Below, in pieces: positions 17,021-26,050 of a stretch of DNA of 64,000 bases. The DNA lies in assembly GCA_963711315.1 (NCBI GenBank), contig CAVQDQ010000005.1:339211-403210 (forward strand), read 5' to 3'. Within the stretch, counting starts at the first letter, position 1; every line of letters begins with the position of its first letter. The translations under genes were made by a program, and so were the position numbers. This stretch comes from PALSA-612 sp963711315 (GTDB lineage: Bacteria > Actinomycetota > Thermoleophilia > Gaiellales > Gaiellaceae). A model generated the notes under the pieces. That model searched no databases. It was not told where the DNA came from and worked only from the letters and a program-made list of their open reading frames with translations.

Positions 17021-18200
17021 TCGCGCGCTCCCAGACGACCGCTGCTCCCATGCCGAGGCCGATGCAGAGCGCGGTGAGGCCGTAGCGGGCCTGCGGGCGC
17101 TCACGCATCGCATATGCGAGCTGCGCGACGAGCCGGACGCCGGTCGCGGCCAGCGGGTGGCCGCACGCAATGGCGCCGCCGTAGGGGTTCAGGCGCTCGT
17201 CCTCCGGATCGATTCCGAGCTCACGGCACCAGGTCAGCACCTGCACGGCGAATGGCTCGTTGACCTCGAAGAGGTCGACGTCGTCCAGCGACAGGCCCGC
17301 CTGCGCGAGCGCCTTCCGCGTGGCAGGAACCGGCCCGAGGCCCATGAGCTCCGGTTCGACCCCGGCGTAGGCAAACGACACGAGCCGCAGCCGCGGCTCC
17401 AGGGCGAGCTCGGCGACCGCCCGTTCCGACGCGAGTATCGCTGCGGTGGCACCGTCGGTAAGCCCTGCCGAGTTGCCTGCGGTAACGCGGCCGGCGGCGC
17501 GGAAGGGCGTCGACAGGGCGGCCAGCCCCTCGGCGGTCGTGTCGGGTCGCAGGAACTCGTCGCGATCGGCCACCGTCCAGCCGGTGTCAGTGAAGACCGA
17601 CATCGGCACGACCGTCTCGGCCATGACGCCGTCGGCCCAGGCCGCCGTGGCTCGTAGCTGTGAGCGCAGCGCGTAGGCGTCGGCCACCTCGCGCGTCAGC
17701 TCGGGAAAGCGGTCGTGGAGGTTCTCGGCCGTCTGTCCCATGACCGCGGCGCTCTCGTCGACGATTCGCTCGGAGAGGAAACGCGGGTTGAAGTCGACCT
17801 CCGCGCCCATCACGTGGTGGCCCATGTGCTCGACGCCGCCGACGAGCACGACGTCCGCGGCACCCATCGCGATCTCGCCGGCGCCGGCGGTGATCGCCGT
17901 CAGTGCGCCGGCGCACATGCGGTCGATGGCGAAGCCGGGCACGGTCTCCGGCAGGCCGGCGAGCAGCGCGACGTCGCGTCCCAGGGTCAGCCCCTGGTCG
18001 CCGACTTGTGCGGTCGCTGCCATGACGACGTCGTCCACGCGCTCAGGCGGCAGCGCCGGATTACGGCGCATGAGCTCGCGGACGACCTTGACCGCCATGT
18101 CGTCGGCACGCGTCCGCCAGAAGACGCCCTTCTCGCCGGCACGGCCGAACGCCGTGCGCACGCCGTCGACGAAATAGACCTCCTGCAGCTCCCGTCCCAT
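17013..18200 (-). CDS. fadA: Acetyl-CoA acyltransferase (3-ketoacyl-CoA thiolase)
   Basis: The 395-aa thiolase cleaves 3-ketoacyl-CoA with CoA. The nucleophilic Cys is in RMCAGALTA (about residue 94), the His in NEPFA, and the second catalytic Cys and His are in the C-terminal motifs GGAIACGHPLAATG and ALCIGLGMG. Length and motifs match FadA/AtoB-like enzymes. It precedes and overlaps the fadB-like gene, forming the beta-oxidation pair. ATG 18200 is used. The msrA stop lies just upstream on the same strand. Confidence 0.92.
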   Translation of the reverse strand: MGRELQEVYFVDGVRTAFGRAGEKGVFWRTRADDMAVKVVRELMRRNPALPPERVDDVVMAATAQVGDQGLTLGRDVALLAGLPETVPGFAIDRMCAGALTAITAGAGEIAMGAADVVLVGGVEHMGHHVMGAEVDFNPRFLSERIVDESAAVMGQTAENLHDRFPELTREVADAYALRSQLRATAAWADGVMAETVVPMSVFTDTGWTVADRDEFLRPDTTAEGLAALSTPFRAAGRVTAGNSAGLTDGATAAILASERAVAELALEPRLRLVSFAYAGVEPELMGLGPVPATRKALAQAGLSLDDVDLFEVNEPFAVQVLTWCRELGIDPEDERLNPYGGAIACGHPLAATGVRLVAQLAYAMRERPQARYGLTALCIGLGMGAAVVWERANG

Positions 18201-18212
18201 TCGGGCGGGAGC

Positions 18213-18797
18213 CTAGTTGCTCGCGACCAGCCCGACCGGGCAGGCGACGCCGGTGCCGCCGAGGCCACAGTAGCCGCCGGGGTTCTTCGCGAGGTACTGC
18301 TGGTGGTAGTCCTCGGCGTAGTAGAACGGCGTCGCGTCGGTGATCTCGGTCGTGATCTGGCCGTACCCGTTAGCCGAGAGCTCGCGCTGGAACATCTCGC
18401 GCGAAGTCTCCGCAGCAGCCCGCTGCTCGGGCGAGTGGAAGTGGATCAGGGAGCGGTACTGCGTGCCCACGTCGTTCCCTTGCCGGTTGCCCTGCGTCGG
18501 GTCGTGGCCCTCCCAGAAGATCCGCAGCAGCTCCTCGTAGCTCGTCTTCGCAGGGTCGAATACGGCGAGCACGACCTCCACGTGACCGGTGCGGCCCGAG
18601 CAGACCTCTCTGTACGAAGGCTCCGGCGCGGTCCCGCCCGCGTATCCCGCAGCCGTCGTCCAGACGCCCGGGGCCTGCCAGAACATCCGCTCGGCGCCCC
18701 AGAAGCAGCCCATGCCGAAGACCGCGCGCTCGTACCCGTCGGGAAACGGCGGTTCAAGGTTCGTGCCCAGCACTGCGTGCGTAGTCGTAGCGAGCAT
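18213..18797 (-). CDS. msrA: Peptide-methionine (S)-S-oxide reductase MsrA
   Basis: The 194-aa product reduces methionine-S-sulfoxide in proteins or free. The catalytic Cys31 is in GMGCFWG, with GYAGG and EVVLAVFDP in the core. The cysteines that recycle it are in the tail GGYCGLGGTGVACPVG. ATG 18797 (MLATTTHAV) is chosen over one 8 codons upstream because TACGCT lies exactly 6 nt before it, matching the local leaderless pattern. The divergent cyclase gene starts 45 bp away, so the two promoters lie back to back. Confidence 0.92.
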   Translation of the reverse strand: MLATTTHAVLGTNLEPPFPDGYERAVFGMGCFWGAERMFWQAPGVWTTAAGYAGGTAPEPSYREVCSGRTGHVEVVLAVFDPAKTSYEELLRIFWEGHDPTQGNRQGNDVGTQYRSLIHFHSPEQRAAAETSREMFQRELSANGYGQITTEITDATPFYYAEDYHQQYLAKNPGGYCGLGGTGVACPVGLVASN

Positions 18798-18842
18798 GCA
18801 GACAGCGTAGCGAGCCTGCACCCTGGTCTACGATCCGCCCTC

Positions 18843-20656
18843 ATGTCTGTCGGTCAGGAGACCACGATCACACGCGGCTTCCTCTTCGCGGATCTCAGGG
18901 GCTACACCGACTTCGTGGAGCAGCGTGGCGCCGCTGCGGCGGCGGCGCTCCTGACGCAGTACCGTGCGCTCGTCCGGGAAGCGATCGCGCAGTTCGGCGG
19001 CGCGGAGATCAAGACCGAGGGCGACAGCTTCTACGTCGTCTTCGACTCCGTGAGCAGCGCCGTCCGCTGCGGCCTTGCGATCACGACCGCCGCACGGGCC
19101 GCAGCCGACGAGCCGATCCGGGTCGGTGTCGGCATTCACGCGGGCGAGACGATCGAGGCCGACGGCGGGTACGTCGGGTCACCCGTCAACATCGCCGCGC
19201 GGATCTGCGCCCAGGCCGGCCCGGGCGAAGTCCTGGTCAGCGAGACCGTCCGGGCTCTCACGACGACCGTTCTTCCGGTCCAGTTCAAGTCGCGAGGCCG
19301 CCGTCAGCTCAAGGGCGTCGCGGACCCGATCGAGCTGTTCGCGGTGGTGGAGGCGGCCGCCGGCGCGACGGCGTGGCCGTCGGCAAGTCGCCGACGACTG
19401 TCACGTCGGTCGCGTGCCGCTCTTGCCGGCGGCGTGGCGCTCGTGGTGGCCGCCTCCGCGGCTGGCGGCTGGCTCGCGCTCCGCCCCTCCACGGGGCTCC
19501 CGCCGGGGCTCTGGACGATCGGCGTGCACATGCCGCTGAGTGGCCCCGGTGCATCGGAGGGCACCGCTGTCCGCAACGCCGTGCGGCTTGCCATCGACCA
19601 GACGAACGAGGCCGGCCGCCTCGCCGGCGTGGAGTTGGCCTTGAAGGCATACGACACACGCGACGCCGATCCATCTCGGGCCGCCGCCGCCGCACGCAAC
19701 ATGACGGGCGATCCTCGGACGATTGCCGCCGTCAGCCCGTTCACGTCTCCTGAGGCCGGGAGCACGATCCCGATCACGAACCGGGCCGGACTGCTCGAGT
19801 GCAGCCCGTCCACCACGTGGGGTGGCTTGACGGAGCCCGAGCGCGGCGCCCTCGAGTTGCGGGCGGCAAATCGAATCGCATCAACTACGTCCGACTCTCT
19901 CCGGTCGACGACGTGCAATCGCGGGCACTCGCAGCGTTCGTCACACACGAGCTCGACGCCGAATCGGCTCTGGTCATAGCCGATCCGGGTTGGCAGGAAG
20001 ATGCCACCGCCTTCGTAAAAGCCTTCACCGCACTTGGTGGACAGGTCACTCAAACGAAGCTGAAGCCCGGCACGAGCCCGGCCGCCGCCCTCGGACCGTT
20101 GGACGACGCGTCCGCTCCCGACGTCATCGTGTTCGAAGGCGATACCCACTCCGGCGCTGCCGAGGTTCGCCGGGCCATGCGCGAGGCGGGGCACGAATCG
20201 ACTCCCTTCGTCAGCTCGGACGGGCTCCTCGACGGCTCGGGCGCAGCTGCCGGCTCGTACCTGCACCGGGCAGGCAAGGCTGCAGCAGGAACCTACGTCA
20301 CCCGTGCCTCGATCGCGCCGCCGAGAGCGGACTTCGTCGATGCCTATCGATCGGCCTTCGGCGAGGAACCGACCGACTACGCGGCCGCCGCGTATGCGTG
20401 CGTGCAGGTGATTCTCGCCTCGTTGGAGGCCATCGCCGCAGACGGCCCGGATGCAGGAGGGCTCAGGGAGGCCCTTCGTGCACATGCTGTCGATCCTGAC
20501 CATCGATTCGAAACCGTCATCGGCACCCTCGGCTTCGACGCCAACGGCGACTCGACGCAGCAGGTCGTGTCGCTCTATCGCGTCGACCCCGAGGCGGCCG
20601 ACGGAGCGAGCGACTGGGTCCTCCTGAAGCAGCAGGACTTCGGCCCGCCCCAGTAG
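18843..20656 (+). CDS. Class III adenylate/guanylate cyclase fused to a periplasmic binding domain, with a frameshift
   Basis: The N-terminal 175 residues are a class III nucleotide cyclase: FADLRGYTDF with the metal Asp, EIKTEGDSF, and GSPVNIAARI. One membrane helix follows at about 195-214 (LAGGVALVVAASAAGGWLAL). A type I periplasmic substrate-binding domain of the branched-chain amino acid/ABC type comes next (IGVHMPLSGPGA, then YVRLSPVDD and DVIVFEGDT). A 1-nt frameshift near 19865 splits the binding domain; joined, it gives about 600 aa. The binding domain faces outside and would control cyclic nucleotide synthesis inside. The order catalytic-TM-sensor is unusual. ATG 18843 follows TACGAT by 8 nt. 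Confidence 0.8.
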
Positions 20657-20823
20657 GTGTGACCGTCTGGACGGCATCGGAGCGGGAAATGGCGCGCTAC
20701 GAAGAGGCGCGACCACCCGGGCTCACGCAGCTCGACACTGCCGTCCAGCGCGGCGAGCTGCCGCCCCGCCAGCATCGCCAGCCGATGTTCGCCAGAGGTC
20801 ATGGGTGAAAGCCTCCGGTGATG
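20657..20823. other. Gap between convergent genes, nothing recognised
   Basis: The 167 bp between the cyclase stop and the heme-binding protein stop hold no recognisable gene, repeat or terminator. A short minus-strand frame here resembles no known protein. Confidence 0.4.
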
Positions 20824-21234
20824 TCAACCCGGAAAGACGGCCCGGAGGCCTGCCTCGACACAGGCGCGGTCGTCGTCGCCGCTCGAGCCACTCGCCCCGG
20901 CTGCGCCCAGCACGCCCTCGCCGCTCCGGATCAACACTGAGCCCGGGCCTGGAATGAGTGGCAGCCGTACGAGCCTGCTTACCGCGTCGAAGAATCCCTC
21001 ATGGGACGCGCGGCTCGCGGCGAGCTGCTCGCCGTCCCGGTGCCACAGCGCTGTGCCGGCCGCCTTCGCTTCGGCAATCTGCGCAGACAGCGGGAACGCA
21101 CCGTCCATGCGGCCGAGCGCGACCAGGAGTCCACCCTCGTCGACGACGGCGACCGCGATCTTCCAGCCGTTGGCGACAGCGTGGTCATGCGCGGCTGCGA
21201 TGAGGACGTGGGCCTGCGCGAGGCTCAAGGGCAT
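20824..21234 (-). CDS. GlcG/HbpS-family heme-binding protein
   Basis: The 136-aa product belongs to the GlcG/HbpS (haem-degrading, DUF336) family. It has LAQAHVLIAAAHDHA, VAVVDEGGLLVALGRMDGA, AKAAGTALW and a glycine-rich end with ACVEAGLRAV. Members bind heme, cobalamin-like ligands or act in glycolate or propanediol loci. No such partners are here, so the role is open. ATG 21234 lies 8 nt after GATACT and is preferred to the in-frame TTG at 21243. Confidence 0.83.
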   Translation of the reverse strand: MPLSLAQAHVLIAAAHDHAVANGWKIAVAVVDEGGLLVALGRMDGAFPLSAQIAEAKAAGTALWHRDGEQLAASRASHEGFFDAVSRLVRLPLIPGPGSVLIRSGEGVLGAAGASGSSGDDDRACVEAGLRAVFPG

Positions 21235-21405
21235 TGTCGCCAAGTATCAGCGATGACGTCGCGTAGGTGGCGACCCATGCTCGTCGCCGCACATCTTGAC
21301 GAGCCCCAAACGCCGGCTAGAACGGGCGGCGAGCACATTCCAGAAAGCGCGAGTGCGAGGGGCGGCGCGGGCGCGCCACCCCTCGCCGAAGGCCTGACCG
21401 TTACG

Positions 21406-21915
21406 TCACGGGTAGGAGTAGCCCGGGTAGCCGCCGCTTCCCATCTCGCTCGAGTCGTTGTCGACCTTTGCGGGGTGAACGACGTCCCAGGTGAACTTCT
21501 GGCCGCCGAACGCGTCACGGGCGCCGTCTCCCGTCACCTTGCCCGGCTTGTCCAGCGTGAACGTGTAGAGCCGCTTGCCCCTATACGTGACCTGCTTCGA
21601 GCCGTTGGGCCTCTTGGCGAGCCCGAGCTTGCCGGGCAGCGACACGCCCTTGGGAGCTCCGCTGCTGATCAGCGGCTTCCAGAAGGAAACGCACTGGCCG
21701 ACGCAGAGCACCATGCTTCCGCGCTCCTGGTCGTTCGAGTAGAGCGCACGCCCCTTCGCGTCGACCAGCACCTTCCCCGCCGCACCGAGGCGCATGACTG
21801 ACACGGTGGCGCCGCGGGCATCGCTTCCACCACTCGTTCCCGCGATCGCAAGCGCGATGCCGAAGGCGAGGCCGAGAGCGACGGCGACTCCAGTGACGAG
21901 CAATCGCTGTCTCAT
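21406..21915 (-). CDS. Secreted COG4315-type repeat protein
   Basis: The 169-aa product has a signal peptide or anchor (RQRLLVTGVAVALGLAFGIA) and two copies of the secreted-repeat fold of COG4315 (Lipoprotein_15). These are seen as KVLVDAKGRALYSND and KRLYTFTLDKPG, the second with the YxFxxD motif. Cysteines CVGQC lie between. It is probably an extracytoplasmic electron-transfer or stress protein; family function is unproven. ATG 21915 has an AAGGAG Shine-Dalgarno 7-8 nt upstream. It is divergent from the ECF sigma gene, and a GGAAG-17 nt-CGTC arrangement upstream may be an ECF promoter. Confidence 0.82.
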   Translation of the reverse strand: MRQRLLVTGVAVALGLAFGIALAIAGTSGGSDARGATVSVMRLGAAGKVLVDAKGRALYSNDQERGSMVLCVGQCVSFWKPLISSGAPKGVSLPGKLGLAKRPNGSKQVTYRGKRLYTFTLDKPGKVTGDGARDAFGGQKFTWDVVHPAKVDNDSSEMGSGGYPGYSYP

Positions 21916-21992
21916 GGTTGATCTCCTTTCCGTGGCTAGAGTGCTCATACCTACCTCCGACGCCTGCAAGGGTCGATTCCTTCCCTCCCCCG

Positions 21993-22490
21993 ATGCGTGC
22001 TCCCCGTAGGCTGGATCCGGATCGCGTGGTGGAGCACCTTCCGCGCCTCTACCGCGCCGCCCGCGCGTGGACGTCTTCGCGCGAGGAAGCCGAGGATCTC
22101 GTACAAGAGATGTACGCGCGTGTGCTCGCGCGTCCGCGGCTGCTGCGTGAGGAGGGCGAGCTCGGCTACCTCCTGCGCGCGATGCGGAACACGTTGATCA
22201 GCCAGCGGCGCGCCGAGCAGCGGCGTCCTGCGACGGCAGAGCTGGTGGAAGAGCTCGCCGCCGACTCGCGTGCGGGTGACGACCCGGCCGAGGCGGCCGA
22301 GCTCCGCCTGGTCTACGCCGCGATCGCACAGCTCACCGACGAGTTTCGCGAAGCGCTGGTGGCGGTGGACATCGCGGGCCTCTCGTACGGCGAGGCGGCG
22401 CGTGCTCTCGGCATCCGCGAGGGGACGCTGACGAGCAGGCTGTTCCGCGCGCGCGACCGCGTCGCGCGCAGCCTGAGCGACGCTAGTTGA
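21993..22490 (+). CDS. ECF-type RNA polymerase sigma factor
   Basis: The 165-aa product has sigma region 2 (LYRAARAWTSSREEAEDLVQ, then EMYARVL) and region 4 (LTDEFREALVAVDIAGLSYG, EAARALGIREGTLTSRLFRAR), with no region 1 or 3. This is the ECF layout. ATG 21993 is chosen because region 2 starts shortly after it. It is divergent from the COG4315 protein and convergent with an anti-sigma-like membrane protein, overlapping it by 8 bp. Targets probably include the divergent gene. Confidence 0.88.
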   Translation: MRAPRRLDPDRVVEHLPRLYRAARAWTSSREEAEDLVQEMYARVLARPRLLREEGELGYLLRAMRNTLISQRRAEQRRPATAELVEELAADSRAGDDPAEAAELRLVYAAIAQLTDEFREALVAVDIAGLSYGEAARALGIREGTLTSRLFRARDRVARSLSDAS

Positions 22491-23268
22491 CCGCCCAGCT
22501 CGCCAGTGCGACGAGTTCCGCGCCGGCAGCGTCGCCGAGCAGCACGCAGGTGTGCCCTCCGCGACGCCACGTCACGGCGAGCTTGTCGTTCAAGCGGACG
22601 GTCTGGTACGGGATGCCGCCGATGGCTGTCGTCTGCCCGCCGGACGGGCGGGGCAGGCCGTCTCCGGCGACGACCAGGTAGGCGATTCGCCTCTCGCCTT
22701 TCCTGTAGTAGACGACCATGGCGTCACGGCCGTCGACACGGCCCCGTCGCGCACCTACTGCCTGCCAGCCGAATGCGCGCGCCAGATCGGGGAATGTCAC
22801 TCCCTGCACGTCGAGCGCGAGCTTCGACTCCGAGCCGCCCAGCGGGGGCGGCGCCGGCTCGGTCGGAGGCTTCGCCGCAAGCCGCGCGGCTTCGGCCACG
22901 CTCGGAGCTCCGGGGCCACCGGTCAGCACGATGGCAAGGAGGACTGTGGCTGCGACGGCGAGACCGGCGGCGAACGCCAGTCTCGGCGCGAGCCACCGGC
23001 GGCGCGGACGCGGCTGACGGAGCTCCCGCCCGCGAGCCTCGACGGCGGCCTGTAACGACGCCGAAGGCTCGTCTGTCTCGAGCGACCGGGCGAGGGCGAC
23101 AGCCTGCCGCTGACGAGCGAGCAGCTCCTGCAGCTCGGGCGAAACAGAGACGCGTGCCTCGACTTCTGCGCGCCGATCGGCCGGAAGAGTGCCGTCGGCG
23201 AGCGCGCAGAGCTCCGCCAGCTCGGGCTCGCTCAGCTGCGACGCCGTATCGTTCATAGGCTCGTACAT
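22483..23268 (-). CDS. Anti-sigma factor-like membrane protein
   Basis: The 261-aa product has a cytoplasmic N-terminal helical region (LSEPELAELCALADGTLPAD, then RRAEVEARV) typical of anti-sigma domains. One membrane helix follows (LAFAAGLAVAATVLLAIVL, about residues 108-126). The outer domain of about 130 residues ends in YQTVRLNDKLAVTWRRGGHT. It likely holds the ECF factor at the membrane until an external signal arrives. The convergent, tail-overlapping position is unusual, as anti-sigma genes normally follow the sigma gene. A second ATG at 23256 is a possible start. Confidence 0.75.
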   Translation of the reverse strand: MYEPMNDTASQLSEPELAELCALADGTLPADRRAEVEARVSVSPELQELLARQRQAVALARSLETDEPSASLQAAVEARGRELRQPRPRRRWLAPRLAFAAGLAVAATVLLAIVLTGGPGAPSVAEAARLAAKPPTEPAPPPLGGSESKLALDVQGVTFPDLARAFGWQAVGARRGRVDGRDAMVVYYRKGERRIAYLVVAGDGLPRPSGGQTTAIGGIPYQTVRLNDKLAVTWRRGGHTCVLLGDAAGAELVALASWAVN

Positions 23269-23412
23269 GAGACCACAGGTCCGTGCTCTACCGCCAAGGA
23301 CGCCCGCGAGCCCCTATCTCTTCCCGCCCTGTTAGATCCAGTGGCGGCGCAATCGTCACCAGGCTGACGCGCTTGAGAGCTTTCGAGGATCGCACAGCGT
23401 ACGGTTCACCCC

Positions 23413-24072
23413 ATGGGTGACTGGGACGCGCATATCGAGCGAGAGGTGACGCGTTACGAGGACGGCGATGCGAGGCTGCCGGCGATCACGGATGCCGACG
23501 ACCGCCAGCGGCAGCTGACCCGAATGGGCAACGCGGCCGGTGGCGCCGGGCTGGCGCTGCTGATGGACGGCCGCCGCGACGAAGCTCGGATTTGGTTCGC
23601 CCGCGCAGCCGAGCGCTACCGAGGGAGCTTCTCCGAGGCGCCGCCGGGCAGCTGGGGACGACCGATCGGCGCCGTCAAGTCGCGGCTGCTGGCCGGTGAC
23701 TGGGACGGGGCGCGCGCGGACGCCGAGTGGGCCATCGACGTCGACTCGCACCATGCGGAGTCGCCCATCGGCCGGTACGCCGCAACTCTGGCGCTGCTTG
23801 TCCTCGGTCACGACGACGATGCACTGGTGCAAGCGGCGTCGATCCAGGGCCGTGACGACTTCCCGGCAGATGTGGCCGACGCGTTGGCCGCTCTCGCCTT
23901 ACGCGATGCCGACGCCTACGAACAGGCTGTCCGCTCCGTTCTCCGTTCGTTCGAGACGCGAGAGGAATACCTCGAGGACATCCCCGTCGCCGACACGGTC
24001 ATCGTGCTGCAGGCGCTCGCCGCGCGTCGCGACCTCCCGATCGAACTCCACTCCACCCTCCTCCCTGCCTGA
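23413..24072 (+). CDS. Hypothetical TPR-like helical protein
   Basis: The 219-aa acidic, all-helical protein is built of paired helices (AGGAGLALLMDGRRDEARIWF, given here as GLALLMDGRRDEARIWF; LLAGDWDGARADAEWAIDVD). Spacing and small-residue pattern resemble TPRs. No signal peptide is present. Similar stand-alone proteins occur in actinobacteria with unknown function. ATG 23413 lies 7 nt after TACGGT (23400-23405), a leaderless configuration. Confidence 0.7.
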   Translation: MGDWDAHIEREVTRYEDGDARLPAITDADDRQRQLTRMGNAAGGAGLALLMDGRRDEARIWFARAAERYRGSFSEAPPGSWGRPIGAVKSRLLAGDWDGARADAEWAIDVDSHHAESPIGRYAATLALLVLGHDDDALVQAASIQGRDDFPADVADALAALALRDADAYEQAVRSVLRSFETREEYLEDIPVADTVIVLQALAARRDLPIELHSTLLPA

Positions 24073-24114
24073 GGCACTCAAGCTGCGTTGCCGGCAGGAC
24101 GACATCAAGACGGG

Positions 24115-24345
24115 ATGATCTGGATGGCCACGCTCGTGCTCGGCTTCGCGGTCGGGCTGCTCGTGGGCCGATGGTGGGCGCTCGTGGCTGCAGGCGCGGT
24201 CGGCATCTGGATTGCGCTCTCGACCGGGGTGGACGAGGTGCCGCCCTGGTTCCTCGGACTCGCGTATGCGGCGTTCGCTGGGGTCGGGATCGCAGCCGGG
24301 GTCCTCGTGCGGCGCATGACCCGCCGGGTTTCGCGAGAGGGCTAG
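24115..24345 (+). CDS. Small two- to three-helix membrane protein
   Basis: The 76-aa product contains hydrophobic spans at about 4-20, 24-38 and 45-66 and a basic tail (RRMTRRVSREG). No family is recognised. The start at ATG 24115 is a guess, as another ATG lies three codons later. It ends 4 bp inside the convergent proC stop. Confidence 0.6.
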   Translation: MIWMATLVLGFAVGLLVGRWWALVAAGAVGIWIALSTGVDEVPPWFLGLAYAAFAGVGIAAGVLVRRMTRRVSREG

Positions 24346-25157
24346 TCCTCGCCGCTCGCGAGCTCGCGCGAGCGTTCCATGGCCGCCTGGATGGCGTTGA
24401 GGAACGCAGCGCGCACGCCGGCCTGCTCCAGCTCGTGAATGGCGCGAATCGTCGTGCCGCCCGGCGACGTGACAGCCTCGCGCAGCTCGACCGGATGCAT
24501 CTTCTGGTCGCGCAGGAGGACCCCCGTGCCCAGCATCGTCTGCACGACCAGCTGCGTCGAGATCTCGCGAGACAGACCGAGGAGGATGCCAGCCTCGATC
24601 ATCGCCTCTGCGAGCAGTGCGAAGTACGCCGGCCCGGAGCCTGATACGGCGGTGACGGCGTCCATGTACTTCTCCGGCAGCCGGACGACGGCGCCGAGAT
24701 GGGAGAGGCATTCGTCGGCCAACGCGAGGTGCTCGTCGTCGGCATGCGTCCCCGCGCAAATCCCGGCGATGCCTTCGTGGACGGTGGCCGGGGTGTTCGG
24801 CATCGCCCGCACGACGGGCACGCCGTCTGCGAGCTGTGCCTCGATGGTGGAAGTTGGAATGGCGGCCGCGACGGAGAGCAAGGTCTGCTTGGCCGTAAGC
24901 GCCGGCCCGATCTCGGACAACAGCCCCTCGAGGTCTTGCGGCTTCACTGCGACGACGACGAGCCCGGCGCCGCTGACAGCCTCGGCGTTAGCGAGCGTCG
25001 CCTCGATGCCGTGCCGCTCGCGCAGCTCGTCGGCGCGCTCCTGGCGACGAGCGGTCGCGACGATGTCGCCCTTCTTTCGCCACCCAGATGACAACAGGCC
25101 GGCGACGAGCGCCTCGCCGATCTTCCCGCAGCCGAGGATCGCGATTCGCCGCGCCAT
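24342..25157 (-). CDS. proC: Pyrroline-5-carboxylate reductase
   Basis: The 271-aa product makes proline from pyrroline-5-carboxylate with NAD(P)H. The dinucleotide motif is at the start (ILGCGKIGEALVAGLL). Downstream motifs are VVVAVKPQDL, VRAMPNTPA and, in the dimer domain, DAVTAVSGSGPAYF and SPGGTTI. Length is normal. ATG 25157 is 6 nt after TAGACT (minus strand; plus 25164-25169), so a leaderless promoter overlaps the end of the upstream glycosylase gene. Confidence 0.95.
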   Translation of the reverse strand: MARRIAILGCGKIGEALVAGLLSSGWRKKGDIVATARRQERADELRERHGIEATLANAEAVSGAGLVVVAVKPQDLEGLLSEIGPALTAKQTLLSVAAAIPTSTIEAQLADGVPVVRAMPNTPATVHEGIAGICAGTHADDEHLALADECLSHLGAVVRLPEKYMDAVTAVSGSGPAYFALLAEAMIEAGILLGLSREISTQLVVQTMLGTGVLLRDQKMHPVELREAVTSPGGTTIRAIHELEQAGVRAAFLNAIQAAMERSRELASGED

Positions 25158-25166
25158 GACGCGAGT

Positions 25167-26022
25167 CTAGGCGGCTTGCGCCGCCGGCACGGGCACGAGG
25201 CCGCGAGCCCAGCCCGTCAGCAGGTACACCGATGCCAGCCCCGCCCACTCGCCGTACGGGGCCAGCAGCTCCTCCGTTTCCCAGCCCTCAACGCGCCGCC
25301 CGGTCAGAGCGCCGCAACAGTTTCACGAGCCCGAGGTCCCCGACGAGTCCCTGATCCCAGCGGCCGAGCCCTTCCAGCGAGACGACTCCGAGCGACCACG
25401 GGCCGAGGCCCCGCTCGCGGCGCAGCCGATCCGCGACGTGCGCAGACGGCACGTCGCGTAACCGCTCGAGGTCGAGCGAGCGGCAGAGGCGGACGAGAGC
25501 CGCGCCCCGCCGTGCATGGAGACCGAGCCGGCGCAGCTCGGCCGGCGACAGCGCGCCGAGCGCCTGCGCTGACGGCGGCGCGTGGAAGCGGTCGAGCGCC
25601 GGCGTGGCCGCACGGACGACGCGCCGCTCGATCTGGCGTGCTTCACTCGAGGTGATCAGCTGGCCGCAGAATGCCCGGAGCAGCGCGTGGGCGACGGTGG
25701 CGACGCGCACGGGTCGCAGCCCTGCGAGATGGCTCGTCGACCGGCCGAGCAGTGCGTCGCCGCGGAATCGCCGGAGAAACTCCGAGTGATCGTCGTCGAC
25801 GGCGAGGCAGAAGCGCAGCCGCTGCAGCCCATCCTCGCTGCCGGCGACGACGTGCAGGCGTCCGTCCGGAAACTGGCGCGCGAACGCGCGCTCGAGCCCG
25901 CCGTCCACCTCCAACGTTGCCGTGAAGATCCCGTCGCGGAACGTCCGCGTCGCGTCGCCGGCATGGCGTGCCGAGAGCGACAGCATGTACGGGCCGGCCG
26001 GCCGCACGATGGCTTCGACCAT
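25167..26022 (-). CDS. AlkA-type DNA-3-methyladenine glycosylase, with a C-terminal frameshift
   Basis: The product of about 284 aa has an AlkA N-terminal-like domain and an HhH-GPD fold (LGPWSLGVVSL, with the catalytic Asp in GLVGDLGLVKLL). In the first frame it ends early at 25288. A 1-nt shift near 25300 continues the conserved tail (RRVEGWETEELLAPYGEWAG to PAAQAA) to a TAG at 25167-25169. It removes alkylated purines. ATG 26022 is 6 nt after TAAGGT. It is divergent from a methyltransferase gene only 28 bp away and lies upstream of proC. Confidence 0.85.
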
Positions 26023-26050
26023 CGGCCAACCTTAGACGTACCCTCTGCCG

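Noticed and set aside
17715..18842. 376 in-frame codons upstream of the cyclase.
   Set aside because: They lie antisense to thiolase and msrA; the cyclase domain begins right after ATG 18843.
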